Positions 49,901-63,340 of a stretch of 64,000 nt of DNA are shown here, piece by piece. The DNA is from Zhengitettix transpicula (taxonomy: Eukaryota > Arthropoda > Insecta > Orthoptera > Tetrigidae). The translations under genes were made by a program, and so were the position numbers. The notes beneath the pieces were generated by a model that was not told where the DNA came from, did no database searches, and was given only the letters and a program-made list of their open reading frames with translations. The stretch spans positions 52,498,129-52,562,128 of the forward strand of contig CM073592.1 of NCBI GenBank assembly GCA_037074705.1, given 5' to 3'. Within the stretch, counting starts at the first letter, position 1; each line of letters starts with the position of its first letter.

Positions 49901-52900
49901 AAAAAAATTGGTAGTATTTAATCATTTTATCTTCGGGTTTCTACACTGCTATTTTTATTTGTGTGTTAAGATTTTTAATGACTAAATTCCTTTATTTAAA
50001 ATCATTTTGATACCTCATAATCTATTCAATCCTTTATCACGCCACTTTCATTTTACATATTATCTTGCGATTTATGCACCTTGTCACAAATATTTGTGGA
50101 ACCAATTTCACGACAAATATTTCTGTTTGAAATGAATTCCAATGTACGCTGATTTCTCTGTTATGGAGATATATATAAAATTACATTTCTATCTAAAATA
50201 ATAAAAAATTATTGAACATTATTATAGTCTTCTGTAGGTCTTTTTATAATTCTACAGAATATTTGGATGTATTCGATCTTTGTATTTGTATTTAATGTCC
50301 TATACTACTTTCCGACGAACGATGGACCGAAGCAATATGGACCGTACTAAAAGCGGGATGTCGTCATTTAAGGAATCGGAATAGATTTAATAATTCTGTG
50401 GAAGAACATGGACTATCTCAGGATTGCATTGCTTACGTTAGTAATTTTCCTAAATATATCTCGTGAGGCTTATGGAAAATTTTTATTCGGCGAGACACTC
50501 AGTAAACAGCAGAGATTAAGCACAAAAAATATCCATTACCTGATTTGGGTATAAACGGTCCTTTGTAATGGGTAGCGCATATTCAGAACGCACCGTCGCG
50601 TTCTTATCCAGTTCGGTGTTCTGGTGAAGGCACCGGACCCGCAGGTGTGACGAGGGGCTCAAAACACATTACGGCATGTTATGCATTTAAATACGGAAAT
50701 TTGTACCGAAAGAGGCTCCAGTGCTGCAGATAACGTAATATTCACCCGGCGCCCGTATTAATCCAAGCATTTAGTCTCGCCCGCGGCACACATGCTTGTT
50801 ATGAAATATGCCTCGGACTTCGACCACAAAGGTTCATCTCTGGAATCGGTATTAATAGCTCACAGTTCACACATTAATTTAACCTTATATTTTCCATCCT
50901 TCGCACGTTCACATAAACGCTAAATTTTCATTAATGGAAAAGCAATTAATTGTTGGTCTAATAGACTCAAATTTAGAGTTAAAAGGAGGAATAAAACGAA
51001 GTTTGTTTCCCACCTATGTCAGTAAATATAACAGTTTAGTTCATAATGCCAAAATACAAGTAACTCCTCTATTTTTACAATGACGTTCATAATAAAAGAC
51101 CAAGAATATATTAATATATTAGTTTCTAGTCAGGAAATGATTATATTTTAATCAAGAAAATGTATTTTATTTATTTATTGAACTCTAATTCACAGTTTCT
51201 AGGTAATGTAAACGGATATTTTACTTGTTTGAGCCTTCACAGATTTCCTTAGTTCTCTCTACAACTTCTTTCTTGACCGGATATTTATTTTCTAATAAAG
51301 TACAATGAAAGTGTAGTGGTCTGTTAAGAGAGAGTTAATTCTATATTTACCGATAATAAAAACAAAGCTTCAATTTTTAATATGCTTTGTTAAAACATTA
51401 AATTTTTGTTACAGACTCAACTTCATATGAATGTAAGAAAGTAATTTTATTTTCCAATTAAGCTCAATAAGCAAGCATGGATTCATTAAAATTCTTCTGT
51501 GGAATGTTTCTTTAATTTTATGCCACAAATTATTCATTTTATTGCTACAAGATTTTAATAAAAATTTTTAAAGTATCAACAATTACCATCTATAAGCTAA
51601 GTGTCGTTTTCAGCTGACAACGTGGACATAATTAATTATATCAGACTTACTTTTAAGCATTTTGTGAGAAAGTAAATTTCCAAAATTTTGCGTATAATAT
51701 TCACTAATAAAAGACTAATTTATAGCGTTGATTTAATAAATTCCCGAATCTAACAAAAGTATGATTGGATTTTATTCTTCAGTATGGTAACACTTCCAAT
51801 AAATTTATAATGTTTGAATATAAATTTCTAAAGGAAATTAAATAGACAAAATGGCTTAGATATCTTAGGTTGGAAACAATGATGAGAAAGAATTTTGTCT
51901 CTAATTTTACAAATATGATTTTTAAAGAAAATTTGGTTGAGTAAAAAGGACACTAATCTAATGGAAAGTGTGGAGATGTAGACGTTTGCTGATGTAATTA
52001 CCATATAAATAAGCACAATACTTCAATCCAAAACTAGTTTTTATAAGAATTTGTAATTTCATAAAAAATAAACAAAACAGAAACATTTTTTGATTACTGT
52101 TTAAACGGCTACAAGAACTTGAAAGTTCTTTTAAAAAATATTCGAGTCTTCAACCTGTGATTTATATAAACAACATTTATTGCAGTATGAGCGTGCATAT
52201 GAATACGAAAGTGAGACAGATCGAGGAAGGATCATGAAGCCCTTAGCTCCAATATGCAGTAGATACTCCATTGTTTGTTCCTCTGTTTCTCCGTCTCTGC
52301 CTCTACTCTGAACTCTGAAAGGAGCGCAACTCCTGCACGCCTGAAATTTCTCCCGAACGCCATTTCTATTAAAGCTTTCAATGTAATGATGGGAACTGTC
52401 TTGGCAAATTGATGAGAAGTGCACCCTTCGCTTTGAAAAGCGGCAACACCCGCCCGCATTGGTAATGGAACTCAGGCTGAAATCGTCCTCAATGAATGAA
52501 CCAGCAGCAGAGTTTTATCGCCCCGCCTACTACAATAAGTGATGAATCGATGTTTATTTAGTTAATTAAAGTGAAGCAACAAATGTTACTTTCATCAATT
52601 GCACTATAATGATCATATAGTGAACGATTTCGCGATATTGACTTGGTGGGTCAATTAATTTTAATAATTTATAATTACGAAGTTAATTAATTAATTCTGT
52701 TTCTATTGATTTACTTCGAATTTTATTTATAATTTTACTTACTTTATACTGAATGGCATCACCAACGACTACCGAGGTCGTATAATTATACTCACTGGAT
52801 AGTTAGATTGGCAGAAACACTCTAAACGTTTTTTGATCACAAATGATTAACCAAGATATGTAATTCTAACTTATGCAACACGCTCTCGGAACTTTGTAAT

Positions 52901-53931
52901 AGCTCTTTTGAATTGTACTGAAGGATTTCACAACTCTCTATGTATTACCCGCTTCTTCCATGTGCAGCATTCTCTGAGTAAATATTTATCAATGTCCTTC
53001 ACGACTCATTTTAACACAACATTTTTTTTATAACAATTAAGCAGTAAGGCGGTTGGATGGCACGTCGTAAAAGCTTCTGTGAATTTACCTATCCACCAAG
53101 GACATTCATCGTTCTTATACAGACAAGCAACTGTCATAGTTGCTAGTGGCAACACAGATTGTCGACACATATCCGTTTTTCAAGTAGTTTGACTTGACTG
53201 TTCAATTTAGAAAAATTAATACTATTTTCGTAGTGTTAAATATGCAACGACACTCGGCAAGTCAGCTGCGTTGGTTTAAACTAATATATCATATCAAGTT
53301 GGAGAGGAAGTGTAATACTGGACTTCGAGATTTGTGAACAATTAGTTATTAGGTATCGCGGGGAGAAGTCATTTGTTAAATATGACGGAAAGGAGAAGTT
53401 GAATCGTTTGAGAGCAGAGAAAAGTTTCCAGTTATTACAACTTTAATACAAAATCTAACAATTTTGGCTTGAAGTCTCTATTAAGAATCTAGAAAACACA
53501 GTTCAGAGACAACAAAACATAGGAGAGGAATGTCAGCAACAGTGTGACCGATAAGGACATTAACTGTGCAGAAAATTGTACCAAATACTTTGCATTTCCA
53601 TGAAGCCCTGAGAGAAATATCCAGGCTTGCAATTAAAATCTAAATTGTAATAACTTCTTATTAAATTTATATCACTGAACATATTGGTAATAAATCAATA
53701 TTATTTAATAACTTTATATTAATTTCTTTAAAACCTCAGAAATATTACACAATCTTATGATTTTACTCTATTAGTCAGTTAGTTTTACTACACTATAATT
53801 ATGTCCTCCCCTTTTTTAAGAAGTTCACCGACGAGACCTTAAAACAATGTTTTATGTAATGTAATTTTGTTGATTTCTTAAGGTCCTATCTATATTCAGC
53901 ATACATATTTTTTAGAACTAATGTTCACACA
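49901..53931. other. Gene-free stretch with a GC-richer island at 50.56-50.84 kb
   Basis: Bases 50560-50840 are GC-rich within an AT-rich neighbourhood and resemble the island at 45.6 kb in texture. Open frames at 52131-52459 (minus) overlap in two frames and show no domain. Confidence 0.4.
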
Positions 53932-54600
53932 CAGTAGCGGCTCGTGAGTTTTTGAAGTTATAGTGAGTAGAATCAAGAAAATTAACTGATCAAAACATAA
54001 TGAAAACTCTACTTGTTATATTTAAAAGCAGAAAGTTATTAATTACTGTACGAATTATTTTCAATTAACTAATGCAGAAAATTAAATTAAATTTGAGCAT
54101 ACAAACTGAAAGGCTATAGTATCAAATTTCTATTTATTGTTAACAAAACTGCGAAAATAAAGAAAGAAACAAAGACTTCCTATCCATTAAAGATAATTTG
54201 TTTATTAAATTTTATTTAAATAGGTTAAAGTTAATTTTCAGTATAATTTTATTAAGTAGAAATTAAATAAACAATTTTAAAAGTAAGGAATTGCCTGCAT
54301 TACTATGGCTCTGGTCAACAAGCACTTTGTCAAGTACATGTACGAATTCTTCTTGGAGAACAAGAGGCGCACTGGGGAGCTCTTTATACAGTATAGATTC
54401 GCAATTCCAAAGGAAAAACAAAAAAGTCGGTTTAAAATACGAGTTTTGTGTTTTGCTTGATAAAGCAAAACAGAGCCAGCTTGTGCAGAACAATAAAGAA
54501 TTACGAGGCTTTAAAAATAAACGAACGCCCACAGCGGTACACAAAGTTCTTGGAGTACTGAAAACTTTGAAACGGAAAACTGTGCGCGTGGGTCATCGGT
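53932..54600 (+). mobile_element. hAT-like element, copy 2, with a small open frame
   Basis: It begins CAGTAGCGGCTCGTGAG, near-identical to 12044-12074. About 370 bp inside, an ATG frame at 54305-54460 encodes 51 residues beginning MALVNKHFVKYMYEFFLENK. I cannot place this in a family; it could be the remains of a captured or transposon exon. The 3' end is not identified. Confidence 0.3.
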
Positions 54601-55097
54601 GAATACAAAGACGCGAATTATGCACTAATGCTCGAACTTCGTGAAATTGAATAAATCAAGACAAATGGTACAAAGAGAGGTTTGTTTGTGATAAAGTGGG
54701 ATTACTTTCGACGCAGGTTTAGGGAATTTTTGAGCACAGAGTGTTCGGAGAGTAGTGTTGAATCCTTTCAAATATGGATTGCACAGGCGAAAGTTTCCAA
54801 TTGATTTTCTATATGAATATAGACACATCAACATAATAATGAAATCGCGTCAAATGGTACCGAAATAACTAAGTTAACCATTCGAACCAAGACGGAGCTT
54901 GAAGAACAGTGTTCATGCAATTGATCTTTCTTAAAAGTGAACAATACTGCGTTATTCCATTGGACTGGCTTTAACACGAATTTCCATAATGGATTACGGA
55001 AATTTGTGATAATAGACGGACCTTATTTGAACAAAAATACATTTGTAGATTGGAGCTACTCAAGTTATAATAAGGGTGTTTATAGTTAATGCTACGA
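54601..55097. other. Gene-free stretch
   Basis: No supported gene or repeat. Confidence 0.4.

Positions 55098-55180
<83 letters not shown>
55098..55180. repeat. (AC)n(AT)n compound microsatellite
   Basis: About 28 AC units pass into about 13 AT units. It has the same composition as the targets occupied by elements A and B, but is empty. Confidence 0.95.
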
Positions 55181-56935
55181 GATATAGATGAATGTCTATT
55201 TTTCGTCTATTATCTTGAAGACTGGCAGTACCATTATTTGTGAAATTTGTAACTTTATTGGTCACCCTAATGATACATAAAAAAATAGAAATGTTTTATA
55301 AACTGATCTACAGTTTATACCGCAGAAAATTTATAAAAAATATTTAATAAGAATATTATAATAGAATTGTAAAAATTTTAATTCATGCAGAATTCAGAAA
55401 AAGAAATTATAATAAATTGAGATTTAACTACGAAAATTGGAGAAAATGTGCTCCTTAAATTTCTGTGCGCTTAATATTGATAAAATTAAATATAAGGGTG
55501 CGGATTCTTTTAAGTGTATAAAAAAATAAAGTAATAAAAATATCTGATGTAATAAGAATATTCTGCCCCTCTGTGTATGATTTAGTCAATATCAAACACT
55601 CAGAAATTGAGAGGGTGACTGTAAAAAAATTTATTTGAAGTATAATTGAGCCTCAAATAGATGAATAGGTTGGAAAAAAACCGACGAAAGCTACTGTTAA
55701 AATTTATATTTTAACAGTTATATTGTATCCATGAATTTTTTATACATATTGGCAGAAATAAAGGTTTTTTAATACAAATAATTTTCTTACTTCATAATTT
55801 TTATTACAGTTTGTGTGTGTAATTCTTTTGCTAAGTAACCATTATGTTACCAAAATGACGTTAAATACAATACCATATATAGGAAGCTAAATCGTTACAA
55901 TAACGGTGCTCTCCTTACTATTAAGGGACGTTTATTTCCTCATTTCGAATTTTTAGCGAAAATAAGAGTTCGCGGTTTAAGGGTTGGAAACTGTTATGCG
56001 AGCCACGTGCCGCTTCTCAGTCGACTTGGTTGTGGCTGCAGAAAGAAAAATTGCGGCTCCAGAGCACGGCGCGTTGAACAAGGCAACAGATGTTACTGCG
56101 AATCAGCAGCGGGCTATTTACAAAGTAAAATGTAAGCAAATGCCGCGGACCTCAGTACCAATGCTCTACGATCCGTGTACCGTCAGTACAATAAGTCCCG
56201 TGGATTAAAACGTCGTCTAATAAAAAAAATTGAATAGAATTGCGTTGAACTAGTTTTCACTTGCTAAATATGGACGTTCAATGCGACAATCTGCAGTTGT
56301 TTTCAAATTAACATCCGTGTGATATATTTTAAATTATACATTAAATATACATTATTTATATAACTATATCTGATATACTTAAAAAAATATATTTTTGTTT
56401 ATTTTCAGTCGCATCAACAGCTTTGGTTATTAGCGATTCGTTATGGGAACTAATTTTTTCTCTGTCGGGAGACTGATTTGAAGAATTCCTCTTACGCACA
56501 CGAACATCCATGCCCTCGCCGTGATTACGAACCTGGACCTCTATGTTGCTGACGCCTACTACACAGGAGGTCGTCTTAAAAATATCGTTTAGCGAGAAAT
56601 TTAACCGATACATAATAATAAACTGAAATTTCGGAAATGCAATATTTGCGGTTATAAATATGTAATATATAACTTTATGGATTCTAAGACCAATATATTT
56701 ATATAAGTTGAATATCGCTAAGGAAGGAAACATTCATGAATTTCATAAAGTTATAACAAAAATTATTATTATTATTGCTCATCATCCAAAAAATCTAAAT
56801 TTGTTTGATGTGAAGATAATGGGAAGTGGAAAGCCGAAAAACATGATAGAGTAAATTAGTTGACAGGAGAAAAATAGGTATAGGTAAACTTGTGAGGAAA
56901 GAATATCTAACTGGACAACATTAAAGAGCTGACCT
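55181..56935. other. Gene-free stretch
   Basis: The 74-codon frame at 55984-56208 lies in a GC-richer patch without recognisable motifs. No supported gene. Confidence 0.4.
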
Positions 56936-56937
56936 TA

Positions 56938-57115
56938 TGTGGTGTAGTGGTCAGCGTTACTTTCTCGTATCATAGAGGTTCCGGGTTTTAATCCCGACTA
57001 GTGCATGGATGTTGTGAGTTCCATACTAAGAAACTCCGGTAAAAAAGTTCGAACCCATCAGTGTACCAAGTCGTTAATGACCTTAGCAGTTGATGAGAAT
57101 AGAAATAAATTTAAA
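56938..57115 (+). mobile_element. tRNA-derived SINE
   Basis: TGGTGTAGTGG (56940-56950) is a consensus pol III box A. GGTTTTAATCC (56984-56994) is box B with two changes. The spacing is 33 bp, as in tRNA genes. A non-tRNA body and an A-rich tail follow. No intact acceptor stem or CCA-side pairing is visible, so a SINE rather than a tRNA gene. Confidence 0.6.
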
Positions 57116-58964
57116 AAGAAACATAAAGAAATAATACGTATGTTAAAATATATTGTGGTATTAACATAATTAAAATAAACAAAATATGTCAACACATTAG
57201 GACAGTAAAATTATGTAATATACAAAATATATAGGAAATAAAGGAAGGAAGTTTACGGGATTTTACGGTGAAATTAAACCAAATTTAAAAAAAGATTATT
57301 TAATTGACAATTTTGATTTACGTTGAATTCTTTACATACTCAGATTTCATGAGAATCTAAATTTCAGGGTCGCTTATAGGGCCTGTAATAAAAACAGTGA
57401 TTTTCAATTTTCACCAAGTTACAAAAACGAAACATGAATTTACTTTACAAAAAAAAAATTAATACAAAGAATCTAATAAAAATAAAAACTATAGAAATCT
57501 TACAAAACTATAGAAATATCTGACAAAGTTATAGAAATCTAGCGGTTAACGAAATTTACGTAAAAGCTTACAAAAATTACGGTTTTACATGCCATTTTGT
57601 TCAGAGCTGCTCTGGTTTGAGCACACGTGGTTATTTTAATTTCTAATGAAACAATATTTTTATTGACAGGCCATAGCACTGATTTTATACTTTTCACGCT
57701 TCGTCGTAACACTTTACAACACTTTCGGCGCCTTTCTCCTTTACTGTACGTATCATCACACTCGGTTTTGCTGTGCAAAATCCCTTTAATACATAATCTG
57801 ATATATTCAGGTTATACTTTGCTGAATTTGGCCACCATTAGCCGCTTCGCCACAACAAACTCTCGCCATGACTACAAATTGACTGACTGACTGACTCTCG
57901 GACTCTGACTCCAAACACACACGGAATGTTTTCCTCCAAAGTTCTCTGTGCGTACGCTTTTCGACAATAATCCGTAGCAACCATTATAGTCTCTGCATTC
58001 TAGCGCCAAACAATGCTCTTCTTTACAATGCTCGGCCTCAAGGTTACGCCGCCAATAATTAAAGAAACAATTTAAATGAAACATTTCATTTCACATCGGT
58101 AATCTCTACAATATAGAAAGTTTTTACAAGGTGGTTGTCATTGTAGCAATACGAATCTGGATTTAGTGTAGTGATTGGTCACATATGAAACCATGGGAGT
58201 AGATCAGAAGTCACCAGATTTATTGCAATCCTAGGGATAAGGAGGATTAAAGGGCTGTTGAATACGTTAACTTAAAGTCACCTGTACTGTGCGTTCTTTA
58301 ACGCAAAATAGTATTAAATGAGCAACACACATATACGAAGACAAATTAAGAAGAATTTGAATACATACTATTTGTATAATTGATATGTATATTTTACGAT
58401 AAAATTTTTAGCCTCAGTGTTGGGTTCGTAGTAGTTTTTGAACCTTTCAAAAATTAAAACTCAAACACCAATTCTGTTAGTCCCACAGGTAAACGCAAAT
58501 TAATTAGTTCCGCTCTCCGAATTGTAAATTATATTCAACAGAGGATACTAATTCGCAACACAGAATGTGAAAACTGCAGTTGCTGTATTGTGTAATTTTC
58601 GCAGGAGCTATTCAAGAGACACAACATTACGCTAAATCGGAGATTAATATTTTCTAACTCCAGTACTTTACGATTTAAATCTTGACCATAAACGATTCCT
58701 CGGTGAATCCAAGCAGTTACAGAGCTCCTCAAAACGGTAAATTTCAATAATAATTTTTTTTAAAAAAAACACTAAATAATTACAAAAAACGTCAGTGAAT
58801 ATTAACTTTATAAACTAATAATTTAGTGGGTTCTTTCAGTTCATCGTATACTTGTAGTGCAGCTATTTATACTCTCGAGTGTGAATTTTACGTCTCACAT
58901 ATTCCGTCAAGCTGATTAATTTTTAGCAACACAATATATTGCAAGTCCAATGAAAAAATATTAG
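57116..58964. other. Gene-free stretch
   Basis: Short open frames on both strands at 57539-58084 and 58535-58747 without known motifs. A small ACTATAGAAAT repeat lies near 57487-57540. Confidence 0.4.
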
Positions 58965-60300
58965 CTGTGCCTATTTCCAGTGTTGATTGCCATTATTACA
59001 ATATAAAGGACTATTCTGACTTATTAACGGTCAATGTACTGAAAACTAAGTTAGTTCGTTTTACAACAGAAACCAACAACATCGTAACGGATAAGTTCTC
59101 AGATCATGCGACTTTCCTCGGTTTGCAGGTCGACAGTAAATTAAAATGGAACTTGCACATTGATCGCCTTGTGCGCAAACTTAGTTCTGTTTGTTACTCA
59201 TTGAGACTATTGATGCAACAAGTTGATACCAAAACTGCTTCACTAGTATAGGGGGTTGTTTGACTTTTTAAATAAATACACCAATTAATTATTAACCACC
59301 ACATTATATTTTACAGTACTCGGCATACATGCGCACGAGACGTTACTGTTGAGCGTCTGGCTATTCCTTCAGCTCTGCTTGCTCTGCCCTACTTGTTCAA
59401 AAGCACTTGATCATCAAAAATCGAAGTGTTGCCTACTACACATTTTATACACCTACACTAGTCTATTTTGCCTACTTTCATTCACATATGTGTTACGGTA
59501 TTTCCAACTGGGGCAATTGTTCTCGTAGTGTGGATGTTTTCAAACTGCAAAAACGAGCCATTAGAATTATATCAGGTTCAGATGCTAGAGAAAGCTGCAG
59601 ACCTCTGTTCAAAAGACTTCATATTCTGATTCTACCTAGCGCTTACATATTAGAAGTACTAAAATTTGTTAAACGCAACATGAACCTTTTTGCAAGTAAC
59701 GGGCACAATCATGGAGGATCCGTTCAGTTCTCAGGTCTGACAAGCACAGCCTCAGTCTCTACGAGTCTAGCGTTCATTATTACGGTATCGCACCATTTAA
59801 CAGCCTTCCTGAACATGTAAAGAACATCAACAACTACAACAAATTCGTCAAGGAGTGTAAAAATTTTCTTGTAAATGGAACTTATTACTCCGTACACGAT
59901 TTTTGGAATCGGTCTCACATTCGTTGAACTGCCTTGCCTACAGAATTGCCGAATATGCTATAAATATGTAAATAGTTTGTCCAGTTTTCCCCTTTTGGTT
60001 CTGTTTTTTCTGCTTCTGCTTTCTGTTTTAGTAAATATCCATGACGACATCCCTCCGTACCTAGCGACTGGAGATGAATACCAGGAAGTGATTAGTGTCG
60101 TGTGCGTGTTTCCTAAAGATAGTGCGTATGATTGTAGTGACTAGACAAATGTGAACAGATATAAATTTTTTTTTGTGTGTGTGTGTAACCTGTTAATACT
60201 AATTCTGTTTATATGTAATTTATCTACTGTACATTTGTGACGAATCCTATTTCCTCTTAAGAGGACTAATGGTGAATAAATCTATTTACCTATCTATCTA
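58965..60300 (+). mobile_element. 5'-truncated jockey/CR1-like LINE fragment with microsatellite tail
   Basis: The coding remnant begins in the reverse transcriptase palm (L-L-T-V-N-V-L-K-T-K), continues F-L-G-L-Q-V-D and, after an insertion, C-Y-G-I-S-N-W-G-N and L-Q-K-R-A-I-R-I-I, then S-C-R-P-L-F-K. A frameshift near 59750 moves it to N-S-L-P-E-H-V-K ... Y-Y-S-V-H-D-F ending at about 59929. The 3' end has a (CTAT)n-type tail at 60285-60300, as in CR1/jockey-like elements. The catalytic YADD region is not present. Confidence 0.75.
59248..59462. mobile_element. Nested insertion of about 208 bp with CACTAGT target duplication
   Basis: CACTAGT occurs at 59241-59247 and 59456-59462. Leaving out one copy and the sequence between makes the LINE frames before and after join exactly (T-A-S-L-V-Y-F-A-Y), which proves an insertion into the LINE. 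The insert has no coding capacity and no family I recognise. Confidence 0.75.
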
Positions 60301-62755
60301 AAAACCTACTAGATAAAATTGCTGATTTAACGTTCCTTTTTATTACCTATATCTATATTGGTTCTTAAGTCCAAAGTTTTGGATCAAACTAACAAAAATA
60401 TTGCATTCTAGAACTTTTTTTTATTAGTTTCGCTTTGATTAAAAATCGTAGCAACATAATTGTTGTGAATATAGCTTCAAGAATAATTTTTGGTTAAATA
60501 ATAATCGTGATTGATATTTACTGGAATTTAAATGTATTTTAGCTGATATTATTCGTTTCATTGTTATATTTATCTGACATCAATAGAATTAATAAATAAA
60601 ATAGTCAACATATCGAAATAATTTAATACACTAGAAATGACACGTTTCGTTTCTTTTCGCGAAACCGATGAACAACTTTAAAATATCAAATTTGATATAG
60701 ATGAAAGTTGACATTTTTTTTAGTAAATTTTTTCTGACATGTTGGTCGGTTTATTTATTACAATTAGTTTAATAGTGTATATTCTAAGAAATATTGACTT
60801 TGGATAATTTTCAGTCAGTAATTGTCTGACTGCTTTAATTAGAAACTATCCTATTCATCACCGAATAATAACTGAGAAACCTCTTCCGTATTTATCTGAA
60901 GTTCTACTTAATATTACTGAATTTACTATTGTAGGTTCCATAATAAATCCTCTGCGAAAGAGTACTTTTATTTTTAATTTAACTTCTGCAGTATTTTGTA
61001 TATCTGTTTGTTTTTCACATTATTTCTTAACACCGTTCAAAAAAAAAATTCTTCTTTGTTTGGTTTAGATATGGTTAAGAAAAGGTTTTCATTAAAATAA
61101 ATTATAGTTTAGTGTGACCTAAAATTAGTAAAATACAGTTCTCAGAAGTTGTAACAGCCACGATTTTTCGCCCCAGGAAGTGATATATCAAACAGCCACT
61201 GTATTTATTTGTTCCACTCTGTCCATCCATTTCAACTCCTTGATAAATTCTCTACTATCCTTCAATGTCAGTTTTTCTCGGCGTTTAATGTGATTTTGTT
61301 GTAACAATCGATCAATCGCAAGTCAGAAGAAACGAGAGCAGATGGTTATTGTAGGTGCCGAAGATTTCGTCATTGTGTTTATCTCCACGAGTTCTCTTGC
61401 TATCGATTCTTGAAGTGTTGGAACGTTCAGCGGGGAGGCGGACGAAGAGAGGTAAAACGAGGCGACAAAGGGAAAAGGGGTGGTAACAATTCACCAGAGC
61501 AGCGAGGGGTTCCTTTCTTACGATATTGTGCGTCGTCGCATTCTAGATACATAAAATTATCAAAGAAATGTTTCTTTCGCAAACGCCAGCCACACCTTGA
61601 CTTTGCTTGGTGAATTATGAAAAGTTATGCAAGAGTCGTACCTGATATTCACATGACTTACTCTATCCGAATATAAAAGTTTTTAACGGTCTCGTCGTTT
61701 CTTTGGAAAGTTTCGTCTTCTTTAGATAAAATTACTTTTTTTTTTACTTGGTCCATGTTCTTCATGCAGGATTTCTCCGACTGCACTTCCGAATTCGATC
61801 ATCTTCTCCGAAAGAACAATGAGTGGCTAACTTTTTGAAACACACGCATGTAACCACTACAACCTTTCATTTCAAATGATGTAGTATGTATTGTGAATTT
61901 ATTATTATATGTATTTATCCCGTATTCCATTGTCTGAGTAAGAAAGGAGAAGAATCAAGACAAGGGAGGAAGGACGAAACAAAACGGTAGAGAAACAACA
62001 TAGATAAAATAAACAAGTAGAAAAAATGTAAAAACAATAAAGATACAAAAAACAAGGAAGGATAAAACCAGACGGATCAGGTTTATTGAGCGAAAGTGAC
62101 AGCACCGAAGCAATAAATCATGCAGAAGAAGAACAGAGTACGAAGGATAAAATATAGTGAAAGAATAGCTTACGCTCTTTCATAACTACATTATTATTGG
62201 GACATTTCCAAATACTCAATTTTCTTTACTGATCTCTACATTTTTCTGTTTTATGTAGTCACTTCCTGTCTTCTTCTTAATGTCCCTGCCCCATCTGTCC
62301 CAGCGTTCATTGAACATTGGTCATCTTATCATCATGGAGTATGGACTGTTAAACTATATCCTCAGCTGTTACAATCTCCACTGGATCCGCAATTCTATTA
62401 CTATTTGAAATTGATTTTCGTCTTTATAGATTAAATTATTAACGAGGCCAAAATAGCCAATTAAAAATTATAATTTAAATCAAAAACATTTTTCAGTACT
62501 TATGTGGTTCCTGATCAGGTTTACAATAATGATACAGATATAATTACAGATATAATTTGTACAAATATGTCGTCAAAGATTATAAAAAAAATAGGAAAGA
62601 TAAATTGTGTAATGCATAATACGTGAAAACTTAAGCTAATTTTTTACGTGATATTTATAATATTCTGTTTGCTCTAAACGAAAAGCCTACGAGGTTCACT
62701 TTCAGGTGAACCTTTCTGGAGAGACGGAAAGGGCTACCTCTTTCCATTTTTGACC
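60301..62755. other. Gene-free stretch
   Basis: AT-rich with a purine-rich patch at 61425-61520. No supported gene. Confidence 0.4.
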
Positions 62756-62758
62756 TAA

Positions 62759-63175
62759 GGTTCCCACCAGCCGAAGGACCTCGGCCTGTTTTAAGATGTG
62801 TATGTATGTTCGGGGTTGCAGACCTTGGGCGTACTATAAGAGTTGTCCTCTCTGTTTCCATTGGAACAGTCGGCCAGCTGCCTCCTAAACTGGTCGAGGC
62901 ACGGAGAACGGAATCATGCGTCCCCACAGCAAACCCCTTATTCCATTGGATGGGCGTCGGACAAGTACCCAATGCCAGACCTATCTTATGTAGGTTTTCT
63001 AGGGTTTCTCCTGCATCACTTTTAGGCGAATTCCGGGTAGGATCCTTAAACTTTAGCCCGGGGGCCCTAGTGAACCCTTGGCTACCTTCCTCTACCCTTC
63101 CGCATCCCCCTTTTCAAATCCCTTCCTATGCTATTAAAGGGGAGTTGCCACTATGAAACCAGTTACTGTAAAAAA
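62759..63175 (+). repeat. Dispersed repeat 'S', composite copy (head plus tail)
   Basis: The first part (62759-62940) matches 24040-24225; the second (62985-63150) matches the poly(A)-tailed insertion at 31206-31421. It ends near an A8 tract. This copy shows that the two partial copies may belong to one element. Open frames at 62655-63156 are repeat sequence. Confidence 0.75.
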
Positions 63176-63309
63176 AATTAATTTCATGATATGTAATCTT
63201 CCAACCTTTTTATACTATTTATCTTTTATTGAATCTCTTTTATTATAATCTTTGAATATCGCATAATATATTTGTACAATTATATCTATAATTTAATATG
63301 TGTATTGTA

Positions 63310-63340
63310 AACCAGATGAGGACTGATTAGGACGGAAACA
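63310..63340 (+). mobile_element. Degenerate Penelope-like motif, copy 5
   Basis: CAGATGAGGACTGATTAGGA followed by CGGAAACA resembles a decayed CTGATGA-hairpin-GAAAC core. Weak evidence. Confidence 0.2.

Noticed and set aside
52131..52459. Two overlapping minus-strand frames
   Set aside because: Same DNA open in two frames and no motif; probably chance in a GC-richer patch.
56938..57000. tRNA gene
   Set aside because: Box A and B are present but acceptor, anticodon and T stems are not intact; a tRNA-derived SINE explains it better.
62655..63156. Frames of 105 and 116 codons
   Set aside because: Coincide with dispersed repeat S, which recurs at 24.0 and 31.2 kb with the frames not conserved.
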